From contig NZ_AYKH01000043.1 in NCBI RefSeq assembly GCF_003788635.1, positions 1-64,000 on the forward strand: DNA of 64,000 nucleotides, read 5' to 3'. A model generated the notes under the pieces. It did no database searches. It had not been told where the DNA came from and worked only from the letters and a program-made list of their open reading frames with translations. Within the stretch, counting starts at the first letter, position 1; every line of letters starts with the position of its first letter. A program made the position numbers and the translations under genes. Source of the DNA: Salinisphaera orenii subsp. orenii MK-B5. GTDB taxonomy: Bacteria; Pseudomonadota; Gammaproteobacteria; Nevskiales; Salinisphaeraceae. Shown here piece by piece: positions 34,213 through 45,552 of the stretch.

Positions 34213-34297
34213 TGTCGCAGGTTCGAAACTCATCGATGAACCACACAAAAAAACCGGCTCGCGGCCGGTGTTTTTGTGTGGTGCGCCCGGCAGGATT
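34213..34297. repeat. Direct repeat copy 2, overlapping the real tRNA-Arg 3' end
   Basis: Matches 34,036-34,121 with an offset of 176-177 bases. Includes the terminator hairpin and the first 19 plus-strand bases of the genuine tRNA-Arg. Together with the weaker similarity of the preceding DNA, this forms a two-copy tandem repeat of about 177 bp. Confidence 0.8.
34244..34275 (-). terminator. Rho-independent terminator of tRNA-Arg
   Basis: On the minus strand CACCGG CCGCGAG CCGGT followed by seven T. It lies a few bases after the CCA end of the tRNA. Plus-strand symmetry (A-run before, T-run after) would allow it to act in both directions. Confidence 0.75.
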
Positions 34298-34355
34298 CGA
34301 ACCTGCGACCTTCGGCTTCGGAGGCCGACACTCTATCCAGCTGAGCTACGGGCGC
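34279..34355 (-). tRNA. tRNA-Arg (anticodon CCG)
   Basis: 77 nt. Acceptor stem GCGCCCG pairs with CGGGCGC; D-arm GCTCAGCTGGATAGAG; anticodon stem TCGGC/GCCGA around loop CTCCGAA giving anticodon CCG; T-arm GCAGG TTCGAAT CCTGC; discriminator A and encoded CCA. All parts fold without mismatch. Confidence 0.96.
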
Positions 34356-34497
34356 CGCTTTGGCGCGACCAAGGATACGCCCACCGGCGGACGACGTCCA
34401 TCGCAGCCGACGTTCGGCGCGCGGCGACAGGCTGGAATCCGGTATACTCGCGGCTGCTTACGAATCCCGATCCGACCACGCCGACACTAGCCTTCCT

Positions 34498-34986
34498 ATG
34501 ACTGCCGATCACGACAAGACTTTCTTTCGCACCTTCATGATCGTCCTTGGCCTGTTGGTTGCCATAACCGTGCTGGCGATCATCGGCGCCAACATCATCA
34601 CCGGCATGACCGCGAACGACGAGATGCGCCCCGAGCAGATCTCGCGCGTGAAAGAGCGCACGCAGCCGGTTTATGCCGTCAATACCGATCCGAACGCGAC
34701 CCAGGTGGCGGCCTCCGGCGACGAGGGCGGCGAACCGATGTCGGGCGAGGAAGTCTTCAATAACGTATGCACGGCGTGTCATACCTCCGGCGTGGCCGGC
34801 GCGCCCGAGGTCAGCGACACCGGCGCCTGGGAGAAGCGCCTGTCGGAACAGGGCAAGGACACGCTCTACACGCGCGCCATCGAGGGCTACAAGAGTATGC
34901 CGGCCAAGGGCGGCGATCCCAGCCTGAGCGAGGAGGAGATGCACAAGGCCGTGGACTATATCCTCAGCGAGGCCGGCGCCTCCTAG
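34498..34986 (+). CDS. Membrane-anchored c-type cytochrome (cytochrome c5 type)
   Basis: 162 residues: N-terminal cytoplasmic start, one membrane segment (FMIVLGLLVAITVLAIIGANII) and a periplasmic cytochrome domain with the heme motif VCTACHTSG and a distal Met ligand in YKSMPAKGG. Ending DYILSEAG fits small cytochrome c5-like proteins, which shuttle electrons to terminal oxidases. The start at 34,498 is chosen because residues upstream lack sense. A strong terminator follows. Confidence 0.88.
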   Translation: MTADHDKTFFRTFMIVLGLLVAITVLAIIGANIITGMTANDEMRPEQISRVKERTQPVYAVNTDPNATQVAASGDEGGEPMSGEEVFNNVCTACHTSGVAGAPEVSDTGAWEKRLSEQGKDTLYTRAIEGYKSMPAKGGDPSLSEEEMHKAVDYILSEAGAS

Positions 34987-35016
34987 GCGGTCGACACCAC
35001 GTTCGTACACCGCTTT

Positions 35017-35043
35017 AAAAGCCGCCCGCCGGGCGGCTTTTTA
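35017..35043 (+). terminator. Bidirectional Rho-independent terminator
   Basis: AAAAGCCGCCCG pairs with CGGGCGGCTTTT, followed by further T. Lies between the convergent cytochrome and rep genes and can serve both. Confidence 0.88.
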
Positions 35044-35114
35044 GTGGGCGCTTCCGATATGGCTGAGCTGTTGGCGCCGCGACCCGTGGCGTGAACCGCC
35101 GCGTACGGCGTCGT

Positions 35115-37160
35115 TCACTCTGCGGTGCGATCCGTGTCCGGTCCGTCCGATGCTGCGTCGGCGGTGGCCTGGTCGCCGAGCATGGCACGCAGGGCCGCCA
35201 CCTGGCTGCGACCCTGCGCCGGATCCGTCCGGCCGCGGCGGCCTTCGGTCGGCCATTCGATCTCGTCGCGCGGCAACTCCTCCAGGAAGCGGCTCGGCGT
35301 GGTGTCGGTCTGCTCGCCGCCGCGCTGGCGCCGGCGCGCGTAGCTCAACGACAGCGTCCGGCGTGCGCGGGTGATGCCGACGTAGAGCAGGCGCCGCTCC
35401 TCTTCGATACGCTCGTCGTCCATGCAGGCATGATGCGGCAGCAGGCCCTCCTCGAGGCCGGCGAGAAAGACGTGGTCGAACTCGAGGCCCTTGGCGGCGT
35501 GCAGGGTGAGCAGATGCACCTGGTTCTCGCTGTCCTTTTCCGACTGGGCGGCAAAGTCCATGAGGCTCAGCCGCCGGACGACCTCGTCCAGTCCGCGCGC
35601 CTCACCGTCGGCGGTGGCGTCGAGATGGCCGAGCCAGCCGAGGAACTCGTCGACGTTCTCCAGCCGCTTGCGGGCCGCGCGGGTGTTAGCGGCGGTATCG
35701 CGCAGCCAGTCGCGATAGCCGATATCGGCGATCAGCGTCGTCACCAGCGTCTTCGCTGGGGTGGATTCGCCGGCAATGGCCAGATCCCGCGCCCAGTCCA
35801 CGAATTCGGCCAGCCGCCGACCGGAGCGCTCGCCGACCCCGCCGGCCAGACCGATGCCCCGGGCGGCATCGAACAGGCCCAGGTGGCGGCCGCCGGCGTA
35901 GCGGCCGAGCGCTTCCAGCGTCGACGGGCCGATCTCGCGCCGCGGCAGATTGATCACCCGAAGGAAGGCGGCGTCGTCATCGGGATTGACCAGCAGCTTC
36001 AGGTAGGCGGCGAGGTCGCGGATCTCGCTGCGCTCGAAGAACGAACGCCCGCCCGACACGCGATACGGCACGCCGCGCTCGCGCAGCGCTTTCTCGAAGG
36101 CGCGCGACTGGAAGTTGCCGCGATAGAGCACGGCGTAGTCGCCGTAGCGGTTGCCGGTGCGCAGCCGGTGCGACGAAATCTCGCTGACCACGCGCTCGGC
36201 CTCCCCGGCCTCGTCCGCGCAGGCCAGCACGCGCACGCGATCACCCGGCCCCATAGCGCTCCAGAGCGTCTTCTCGTAGGCGCGCTGGTTGGATTCGATC
36301 AACCGGTTGGCCGCGGACAGCACGTGCCCGACCGAGCGGTAGTTCTGTTCCAGCTTGATGACCTTCAGATGCGGGAAGTCACGCGACAGGTCGGCGATGT
36401 TGCCGGGGCGCGCACCACGCCAGGCGTAGATCGACTGATCGTCGTCGCCGACGACCGTGAACGCCGCGCGCACGCCGGTGAGCAGACGCAGCAGCTCGTA
36501 CTGCGCGGCGTTGGTGTCCTGATATTCGTCGACCAGCAGGTAGCGGAACCGGTTCTGCCAGCGTTCCCGGGCGGCGTCGTCCGTGCGCAGCAGCTGGACC
36601 GGCAACGCCAGCAGATCGTCGAAATCGACGGCGTTGTAGGCCTTGAGCCGGCGCTGGTATTCGCCGTAGGCCCGGGCGATCGCCTGTTCCGGTCCGCTCG
36701 CCTGCGCGGCGGCGGTCTCCGGGTCCACGAGGGCGGACTTCCAGCCGCTGATGGTGAAGCGCGCCAGCTTGCGCTGCTCGACGTCGCGTCCGACCAGATC
36801 GGCCAGCAGCTTGTCGGCATCCTCGGCATCGAAGATGGAAAAACGCGGCTTGAAGCCGAGCGCCACGTGCTCGACGCGGATCATCTGCAGGCCCAGGCTG
36901 TGAAAGGTGCTCACCGTCAGGCCCCGGGCGGCCTCGGCATCGATGAGCCGGCTCGCACGCTGCTTCATCTCGCGCGCGGCCTTGTTGGTGAAGGTCACCG
37001 CCGCGATCCGGTCGCCGGCGTAGCCGCGCTCGATCAGATGCGCGATCTTGCGCGTGATCACACCCGTCTTGCCCGAGCCGGCGCCGGCGAGGACCAGCAA
37101 CGGCCCGTCGAGATAGCGCACGGCGGCGTCCTGACGGGAATTGAGCTTGGGCTGGGCCAT
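35115..37160 (-). CDS. rep: ATP-dependent DNA helicase Rep
   Basis: UvrD/Rep-family 3'-5' helicase acting at stalled replication forks. 681 residues, the usual Rep length. Motifs: NSRQDAAVRYLDGPLLVLAGAGSGKT (Walker A), AVTFTNKAAREMKQR (Ia), LLVDEYQDTN (II), VVGDDDQSIYAWRGA (III), LEQNYRS (IV), LLTLHAAKGLEFDHVFLAGLEEGLLPH (V) and RRLLYVGITRARRTL (VI). Single gene. Confidence 0.93.
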   Translation of the reverse strand: MAQPKLNSRQDAAVRYLDGPLLVLAGAGSGKTGVITRKIAHLIERGYAGDRIAAVTFTNKAAREMKQRASRLIDAEAARGLTVSTFHSLGLQMIRVEHVALGFKPRFSIFDAEDADKLLADLVGRDVEQRKLARFTISGWKSALVDPETAAAQASGPEQAIARAYGEYQRRLKAYNAVDFDDLLALPVQLLRTDDAARERWQNRFRYLLVDEYQDTNAAQYELLRLLTGVRAAFTVVGDDDQSIYAWRGARPGNIADLSRDFPHLKVIKLEQNYRSVGHVLSAANRLIESNQRAYEKTLWSAMGPGDRVRVLACADEAGEAERVVSEISSHRLRTGNRYGDYAVLYRGNFQSRAFEKALRERGVPYRVSGGRSFFERSEIRDLAAYLKLLVNPDDDAAFLRVINLPRREIGPSTLEALGRYAGGRHLGLFDAARGIGLAGGVGERSGRRLAEFVDWARDLAIAGESTPAKTLVTTLIADIGYRDWLRDTAANTRAARKRLENVDEFLGWLGHLDATADGEARGLDEVVRRLSLMDFAAQSEKDSENQVHLLTLHAAKGLEFDHVFLAGLEEGLLPHHACMDDERIEEERRLLYVGITRARRTLSLSYARRRQRGGEQTDTTPSRFLEELPRDEIEWPTEGRRGRTDPAQGRSQVAALRAMLGDQATADAASDGPDTDRTAE

Positions 37161-37210
37161 GGGCGACGGAGTCTAGCAGGTCGGGCAAGCGCCGCCGTGA
37201 CCGCCGGACA

Positions 37211-37239
37211 CGAAAAGGCCGGCCCCGAAGAGCCGGCCT
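37211..37239 (-). terminator. Rho-independent terminator of the TorF-type porin gene
   Basis: Minus strand AGGCCGGC, 8-base loop, GCCGGCCT followed by TTTT; lies just after the stop at 37,262. Confidence 0.8.
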
Positions 37240-37261
37240 GACGCGATCCCGGCGATCGGGT

Positions 37262-37999
37262 CTAGAACGACTTGCTGACGGTACCCACCGCGGTCGCATC
37301 GCAGAGATCGGAGCCGCCGAAGCACTCGCTCTCGTTCAGATCGGTATCGATGTAGGCCACCGACCAGTCGAGTCCGAACATGGAGGTGCCCAGCGAGATC
37401 GACCAGTCGGCGTAGTCGGGCGTGCCCCACTGTTCGTTGTCGTCGATCGTCTGATAGCCCGCGTGCGCGCCGAGCGTCAGATACTCCGCCAGCGGGAACT
37501 CGAAGTCCGCGCCGTAGTAGAGCGCATCGCCGCTCTCGGCGTAGAAATCGTCGCTGTACGCGAGGCTCAGCGTGGCGCTGAGATTGTCATCGCTGTAGGT
37601 GATGCTCGGCACGTATTCGACATAGTCGATGTCCGCGGCACCGTTCTGCGTGCTCGCACCCGGGTAGTAGTAGTACAGCGCGCTGATGTCGAACGACAGC
37701 GTGTCGGTCAGCTCGGCGGCATAGCCGCCGTAGAAGTCGAGCTCGGCCTGCGCGCCGCCGGTCCCGTCGGGCGCCGGCGAGAAATTGTCCACGTTCGAGG
37801 CCCAGGTGCCGATGTAGAACCCCGAATCCCAGGCGTAGTCGAAGCCGCCCTGGATGGCGAAGTCCTTGTCGGTCTGGGAAATGCCGCGGAACCGGTAGTC
37901 GGTGGCGAAGGCGATGTTGGCACTCGCCTCGGCAAGCGCGCTGGCACTGGTCATGGCCATCAGTGCGGCGGCCGTGCCGATCATAAATTTTTGTTTCAT
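37262..37999 (-). CDS. TorF-family putative porin (TIGR02001)
   Basis: 245 residues from MKQKFMIGTAAALMAM with a signal peptide cut near ASALAEA, then SANIAFATDYRFRGISQTDKDFAIQGGFDYAWDSGFYIGTWASNVDN, the signature opening of TIGR02001 proteins. It ends VGTVSKSF, with the aromatic last residue of a beta-barrel. Near the C-terminus are two cysteines (SECFGGSDLCDA) that may form a disulfide. Substrate is not known. A relative of the protein at 2,836-3,732. Confidence 0.85.
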   Translation of the reverse strand: MKQKFMIGTAAALMAMTSASALAEASANIAFATDYRFRGISQTDKDFAIQGGFDYAWDSGFYIGTWASNVDNFSPAPDGTGGAQAELDFYGGYAAELTDTLSFDISALYYYYPGASTQNGAADIDYVEYVPSITYSDDNLSATLSLAYSDDFYAESGDALYYGADFEFPLAEYLTLGAHAGYQTIDDNEQWGTPDYADWSISLGTSMFGLDWSVAYIDTDLNESECFGGSDLCDATAVGTVSKSF

Positions 38000-38175
38000 C
38001 GAAATTTTGCTCCCATGCAAATTAATCCCGTGGTCCACGAGAAACCCGAATCCGAAGCGTCCGATTCCGGGGCGGAGCTTTCAATGCAGGAGGCGTGCCA
38101 ACGTCATGCGCGGCCGTGGCGCAAACGACGGCCGACGGCGACGCGGCCACTCAACGGGCGTCTCGCCGGTGCGCG

Positions 38176-39687
<1,512 letters not shown>

Positions 39688-39692
39688 GCCGG

Positions 39693-39938
39693 CTAGCCGC
39701 GACCGCGTTCGGCTTCGAGTGCTTCGACCTCGCGCTCCAGCGCGTCCAGCTTGCGCCGGGTATGCGCCAGCATCTCGCGCGTGGCCTCGAACTCCTCCCG
39801 GGGCACGAGGTCGAGGCGCGACAGCTGGCTCTGCAGCACGGCACGGAAGTTGGCGCGCACCTCGTCGCGCACGGGGCCGAACTGGGGCGGGAGCGCCTGG
39901 GCCAGACGCTGGGCGATGTCTTCGATCGAGCGGACCAT
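39693..39938 (-). CDS. ubiK: UbiK-family accessory factor (YqiC, BMFP)
   Basis: 81 residues, mostly helical with a C-terminal coiled coil (LAHTRRKLDALEREVEALEAE). The pattern MVRSIEDIAQRLAQALP and DEVRANFRAVLQSQLSRLDLVPREEFE is typical of UbiK, which binds UbiJ and assists aerobic ubiquinone synthesis. Upstream of comM in one likely transcript. Confidence 0.87.
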   Translation of the reverse strand: MVRSIEDIAQRLAQALPPQFGPVRDEVRANFRAVLQSQLSRLDLVPREEFEATREMLAHTRRKLDALEREVEALEAERGRG

Positions 39939-40006
39939 GTGCTGCGGGATGTCGCGGGTTCAGGCACCCAATATGCCCACCCCGGGCCGATCACGCAAAA
40001 GTCATT

Positions 40007-40023
40007 TGCACCGTCCTGGTGCA
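40007..40023 (+). promoter_or_regulatory. NtrC binding site upstream of glnK-amtB
   Basis: TGCACCGTCCTGGTGCA: an almost ideal palindromic NtrC box (TGCACC N5 GGTGCA). It lies 74 bases before the -24 element, a usual enhancer distance. A second, weaker half-palindrome (GCGCTTCACGAGCGC) follows at about 40,036-40,050. Confidence 0.85.
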
Positions 40024-40096
40024 GCACCATGAACGCGCTTCACGAGCGCTGCATGCTACGCGCCGCCGAAACGCTAAGTTTCTGTTTTATATGCCT

Positions 40097-40113
40097 TGGC
40101 ACGGTGAGTGCTT
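40097..40113 (+). promoter_or_regulatory. Sigma-54 promoter of glnK-amtB
   Basis: TGGCACGGTGAGTGCTT, with GG and GC separated by 10 bases. Start of transcription would be near 40,123, about 80 bases before glnK. With the NtrC box this is textbook nitrogen-starvation control. Confidence 0.85.
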
Positions 40114-40198
40114 AAGGACCGGCGCAATCTCTCGCTTGCACGTCCCGAATGCTTGAATGCGAGGCACCGGGGTGCTGATCACGCATGACAGGAGCTAG

Positions 40199-40540
<342 letters not shown>

Positions 40541-40588
40541 GCGCATCGCCCGCTTCCGGTCGACACTTTTCGAGGGATAACCAAAGCT

Positions 40589-41875
40589 ATGGAAAACAAC
40601 ATCTTCGAATTGCAGTACGCAATCGATACCTTCTACTTTCTGATCTGCGGGGCACTGGTCATGTGGATGGCCGCCGGCTTCTCCATGCTGGAGGGCGGCC
40701 TGGTGCGTGCCAAGAACACCACCGAGATCCTGACCAAGAACATCGCGCTCTATTCGATCTCCTGCATCATGTACATGATCTGCGGCTACATGATCATGTA
40801 TGACGGCGGTCTGTTCCTGAACGGCATCGCCGGCGGCGAGACGCTGGTCGAGGACGCGCTCGCCGCCTCCGCGGAAGCCGGCTTCGACGGCGGCTCGGTC
40901 TATGCCGGCGCGTCGGACTTCTTCTTCCAGGTCGTGTTCGTGGCCACCGCCATGTCGGTCGTCTCCGGTGCCGTGGCCGAACGCATGAAGCTGTGGGCGT
41001 TCCTCGGCTTTGCCGTGGTCATGACCGGCTTCATCTATCCGATGGAAGGCTCCTGGACCTGGAACGGCGATTCCGTGTTCGGCCTCTACACCCTGGGCGA
41101 TCTCGGCTTCTCCGACTTCGCCGGTTCCGGCATCGTGCATATGGCCGGCGCCTCGGCGGCCCTGGCCGGCGTCCTGCTGCTCGGCCCGCGTAAGGGCAAG
41201 TTCCGCCCGGATGGCAGCATCGGCGCCATCCCCGGCGCCAATCTGCCGCTCGCCGCGCTCGGCACGCTGATCCTCTGGATGGGCTGGTTCGGCTTCAACG
41301 GCGGCTCGGTGCTCAAGCTGGGCGACATCGCCAGTGCCAACTCGGTCGCGATGGTGTTTCTCAATACCAACACCGCGGCCGCGGGCGGCCTCGTCTCCGC
41401 CCTGCTGCTGGCCCGCGTCATGTTCGGCAAGGGCGACCTGACCATGGCGCTCAACGGCGCGCTGGCCGGCCTGGTGGTGATCACCGCCGAGCCCTCCACG
41501 CCGACGCCGCTCATCGCCACGCTGTTCGGTGCCGCGGGCGGCATTCTGGTGGTCTTCTCGATCGTGTTCTTCGACAAGATCAAGATCGACGATCCGGTGG
41601 GCGCGATCTCGGTTCACGGCGTCTGCGGCCTGCTCGGCCTGCTGGTAGTGCCGCTGACCAATTCCGGTGCCACGTTCACCGGCCAGATCGTCGGCGCGCT
41701 GACCATCTTCGTCTGGGTGTTCGTGACCAGCCTCATCGTCTGGGGCATCCTCGAGGCCGTGTTCGGTATCCGCGTCTCGGAAGAAGAGGAAGTCGAGGGC
41801 GTGGACTTCGGCGAGTGCGGCATGGAAGCCTATCCGGAGTTCACCTCCGGCGGCAGCCGCCGCTCCGGCGCCTGA
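40589..41875 (+). CDS. amtB: Ammonium transporter AmtB
   Basis: 428 residues, about eleven membrane segments: ALVMWMAAGFSMLEGGLVRAKNTTEI, FIYPMEGSWTWNG, GSGIVHMAGASAALAGVLLLGPRKGKF (with the pore His in VHMAG), LILWMGWFGFNGGSVL, ISVHGVCGLLGLL (second pore His). Imports ammonium/ammonia. There is no obvious cleaved signal peptide. Ends in a strong terminator. Confidence 0.95.
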   Translation: MENNIFELQYAIDTFYFLICGALVMWMAAGFSMLEGGLVRAKNTTEILTKNIALYSISCIMYMICGYMIMYDGGLFLNGIAGGETLVEDALAASAEAGFDGGSVYAGASDFFFQVVFVATAMSVVSGAVAERMKLWAFLGFAVVMTGFIYPMEGSWTWNGDSVFGLYTLGDLGFSDFAGSGIVHMAGASAALAGVLLLGPRKGKFRPDGSIGAIPGANLPLAALGTLILWMGWFGFNGGSVLKLGDIASANSVAMVFLNTNTAAAGGLVSALLLARVMFGKGDLTMALNGALAGLVVITAEPSTPTPLIATLFGAAGGILVVFSIVFFDKIKIDDPVGAISVHGVCGLLGLLVVPLTNSGATFTGQIVGALTIFVWVFVTSLIVWGILEAVFGIRVSEEEEVEGVDFGECGMEAYPEFTSGGSRRSGA

Positions 41876-41899
41876 TCGTCGAGCCATCGGCGTGACTCG

Positions 41900-41928
41900 G
41901 AGGCCCCGGCAACGGGGCCTCTTTTTTT
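41900..41928 (+). terminator. Rho-independent terminator after amtB
   Basis: AGGCCCC, loop GGCAAC, GGGGCCT, then CTTTTTTT. Strong, ends the glnK-amtB unit. Confidence 0.9.
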
Positions 41929-42765
<837 letters not shown>

Positions 42766-42781
42766 CCGCCCCCGCCCGGCG

Positions 42782-43405
42782 GTGGCCTCGACCCGACCGC
42801 GGCTGCTCCTCCGCGGCCTGAGCATCGGCGGCATCGGCCCGCTCGACGCCGCGATCGCGCCCGGCGAATGCCTGGCCCTTTCGGGGCCCTCCGGGGCCGG
42901 CAAGACCCGGCTGTTGCGGGCCATCGCCGATCTCGACCCGCACGGCGGCGAATGCCGTCTCGACGACCGGCCCGCAGGGGTTTTCGCCGCGCCCGCGTGG
43001 CGGCGCGCCGTCGCCTATCTGCCCGCCGAGCCCGCCTGGTGGGCGGACACCCCGCGCGATCATCTGCGTACGGCCGATGCGCCGGCCGGCCACGACCGCC
43101 TGGCGGCGTTGGATCTCGAGACCACGATGCTCGACCGTCCGTTGACACAGCTGTCCTCCGGCCAGCGACAGCGTCTGGCCCTGCTGCGGCTGCTCGACGG
43201 CCAGCCGCAGGTGCTGCTGCTTGACGAGCCGACGGCCAATCTCGATGCCGACAACATTGCCCGAGTCGAGGCGCTGGTCGCCGACTACTGCGCCGAGCGT
43301 GACGCCGCCTGTGTCTGGGTCAGCCACGATCCCGGCCAGCGCCGACGCGTGGCGCATCGCCAGCTCGCGCTGGATGGCCGCGGCCGGGTCACGGCATGCA
43401 GCTGA
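42782..43405 (+). CDS. fetA: ABC transporter ATPase FetA (YbbL)
   Basis: 207 residues, GTG start. Walker A LSGPSGAGKTRLLRAIADLD, signature LTQLSSGQRQRLALLRLL and Walker B VLLLDEPTANLDADN. Small single-domain ATPase paired with the overlapping permease gene fetB; the pair is reported to export iron in E. coli. It follows a P-II gene by 16 bp, an unusual partnership. Confidence 0.85.
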   Translation: MASTRPRLLLRGLSIGGIGPLDAAIAPGECLALSGPSGAGKTRLLRAIADLDPHGGECRLDDRPAGVFAAPAWRRAVAYLPAEPAWWADTPRDHLRTADAPAGHDRLAALDLETTMLDRPLTQLSSGQRQRLALLRLLDGQPQVLLLDEPTANLDADNIARVEALVADYCAERDAACVWVSHDPGQRRRVAHRQLALDGRGRVTACS

Positions 43406-44199
43406 TCTCGCTGTCGTTCGCGGATCTGGCGCTGGCCGCCATCGGTGTGATCGCGCTCGCCGTCACCACCGCGATGCTCCGCCTGGGCGTGGCCCGAACG
43501 CTGGTCGTCGCGGCGATCCGCACCGCGGCACAGCTGTGCCTGGTGGGCCTGATTCTCGAGGCCGTGTTCGCCGAGCGTGCGTTCGTCTGGATCGCGCTGA
43601 TCGCGCTGACGATGCTGCTGCTCGCCGGCCGCGAGGCCGCCGCGCGCCAGACACGGCGCTTCACCGGCGGTTACGGCTTCGCCGCGGGCACGATCTCGAT
43701 GTTCTTGTCGGCCTTCGTGACCACCGTGCTGACGCTGGTCGTGGTGATCCGCGTCGAGCCCTGGTACACGCCGCAGTACGCGATCCCGCTGCTGGGCATG
43801 CTGCTCGGTAACACCATGACCGGCATCGCGCTGGCCCTGGACCGGCTGACCCAGAACGCCTGGCGCGAGGCCGCGGTGATCGAGGCGCGCTTGGCGCTCG
43901 GCGCGACCGCCGGCCAGGCCGTCGCCGATATCCGGCGCGAGGCGATGCGCGCCGGCATGATCCCCATGATCAACGCCATGGCGGCGGCCGGCATCATCAG
44001 TCTGCCGGGCATGATGACCGGCCAGATACTGGCCGGCAGCCCGCCGTGGGAGGCGGTGAAGTATCAGATCCTGATCATGTTCCTGATCGCGGCCGGCACC
44101 GGCTTCGGCACCCTGTCGGCGGTCACCCTCGGCGCCCGGCGGCTGTTCGATGACCGTCACCGCCTGCGCCTGGAACGGCTGCGACGGGCCAGGCCTTGA
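43396..44199 (+). CDS. fetB: ABC transporter permease FetB (YbbM)
   Basis: 267 residues with about seven membrane segments; landmarks ISMFLSAFVTTVLTLVVVIRVEPWYTPQYAIPLLGMLLGNTMTGIALALDRL and GMIPMINAMAAAGIISLPGMMTGQILAGSPPWEAVKYQILIMFLIAAGTG, as in YbbM/FetB. Overlaps fetA by 10 bp. Confidence 0.88.
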   Translation: MQLISLSFADLALAAIGVIALAVTTAMLRLGVARTLVVAAIRTAAQLCLVGLILEAVFAERAFVWIALIALTMLLLAGREAAARQTRRFTGGYGFAAGTISMFLSAFVTTVLTLVVVIRVEPWYTPQYAIPLLGMLLGNTMTGIALALDRLTQNAWREAAVIEARLALGATAGQAVADIRREAMRAGMIPMINAMAAAGIISLPGMMTGQILAGSPPWEAVKYQILIMFLIAAGTGFGTLSAVTLGARRLFDDRHRLRLERLRRARP

Positions 44200-44307
44200 C
44201 CACGTCGGAAAGCAGCCGATACGAGCCCGGCTTGGATGCGACCTCGGCGGCGCAGCGTGAACGAAGCCCCCTCGCGCATGCCTCTGCGCGAGCCGTAAGT
44301 CGTCGAT

Positions 44308-45498
44308 TCAGGCCTGAGGGCGCAGCAGCCGGCTGAGGTACTCGAGCAGCCGCTGCCAGACGCCGCGCTTTTTCCACTGGCCCTCGCGCACGAGCTCGCA
44401 GCGCTCGCGATCCTGCTCGAAATCCGCGGACAGTTTGTCGACCGTCGGCTGGTGGACGAGCGTCACCGCGATCTCGTCGTCCTTGCCCATAGAACGGTGG
44501 TTGAAGTTGGCCGAGCCGATCACGGCGAGCACGTCGTCGAGCAGCGTGACCTTGGCGTGCAACATGGTCGGCTGATAGCGGTGGAGCCGGACGCCGGCCT
44601 CCAGCAGGGGCCGGAAGGCATCCTCGCCGGCGATCTTGGCGACACGCGAGTCGGTGTGCGGCCCGGGCATGAGGATATCGATCTCGACACCGCGACCGGC
44701 CGCCTCGCGGAGCATGTCCACAGTGATCGGGTCGGGCACGAAATAGCCCGTGGTCACGCGCAGGCGATACTGCGCCATGCGGATCAGCAGCCGGAACAGC
44801 GTGGCGATATCGCTGTAGTTGACCGCCGCCGAGGTCCGCAGCACCTGCATGCGGGCGTCACCGTCGGCGCTCGGCGTCGGGATCCGCCAGCGCTCCTCGA
44901 AGTCCGGACGCCGCGTTTCCACCCAGTTGGAGACGAAGGCGCCGCGCAAACCGTCGAGCACCGGCCCGGTCAGGCGGAAATGCGTCTCCCGCCATTCGTC
45001 CGGCTTGCGCGCGTCGCCATCCCATTCCGCGGCGATACCCACGCCCCCGGTGAAGCCCACCACGCCGTCGATCAGCAGAATCTTGCGATGGGTGCGGTTG
45101 TCGGCCTGCCAGAAGCGCCAGCGCATGGGCTGGCGAAACCAGGCGATCTCGGCACCGGCGTTCTGCATGCGCTCGAGTACGTCGCCGGGCATGCTGTTCG
45201 CGCCGAAGGCGTCCAGGAGCACGCGCACGCGCACGCCCGCCGCGGCGCGCTCGGCCAGGGCATGACCGAAGCGCTCGGCGACGTCGCCCTGCCAGTAGAT
45301 GAAGGTGAGGAAGTCGATCGACTCGCGGGCGCCCTCGATCGCTTCGATCATCGCCGGGAAGATGCGAACGCCGTTGATCAGCGGCTCGATCGTGTTGCCG
45401 GTGGTGAACGGTATCCCCAGCGTTGCCTCGAAAGCGCGCTGATAGGCCTCGACCGGCGGTCGCGCGGCGGCCGCGCCCGTATTCGCATCATCTTTCAT
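44308..45498 (-). CDS. Cardiolipin synthase-like phospholipase D family protein (ClsB type)
   Basis: 396 residues from MKDDANTGAAAARPP. Two HKD motifs: NRTHRKILLIDGVVGFTGG and MLHAKVTLLDDVLAVIGSANFNHRSMGKDDE. No N-terminal membrane segments, as in ClsB, and FLTFIYWQGDVAERF near the start. Likely makes cardiolipin from phosphatidyl lipids at the membrane. The start at 45,498 fits the family better than the longer frame. Confidence 0.85.
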   Translation of the reverse strand: MKDDANTGAAAARPPVEAYQRAFEATLGIPFTTGNTIEPLINGVRIFPAMIEAIEGARESIDFLTFIYWQGDVAERFGHALAERAAAGVRVRVLLDAFGANSMPGDVLERMQNAGAEIAWFRQPMRWRFWQADNRTHRKILLIDGVVGFTGGVGIAAEWDGDARKPDEWRETHFRLTGPVLDGLRGAFVSNWVETRRPDFEERWRIPTPSADGDARMQVLRTSAAVNYSDIATLFRLLIRMAQYRLRVTTGYFVPDPITVDMLREAAGRGVEIDILMPGPHTDSRVAKIAGEDAFRPLLEAGVRLHRYQPTMLHAKVTLLDDVLAVIGSANFNHRSMGKDDEIAVTLVHQPTVDKLSADFEQDRERCELVREGQWKKRGVWQRLLEYLSRLLRPQA

Positions 45499-45552
45499 CA
45501 CGCGGAGTCTAAGCGGCTCGTCCCGTCGGTGCCAATCCGTGATAATCACCGG

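Noticed and set aside
34059-34490. Plus-strand frames of 133-143 codons across the tRNA-Arg region
   Set aside because: They read through a tRNA gene, its terminator and the tandem repeat; internal repetition comes from the DNA repeat.
35091-37241. 716-codon plus-strand frame opposite rep
   Set aside because: All helicase motifs are in the minus-strand frame; the antisense frame is a GC artefact.
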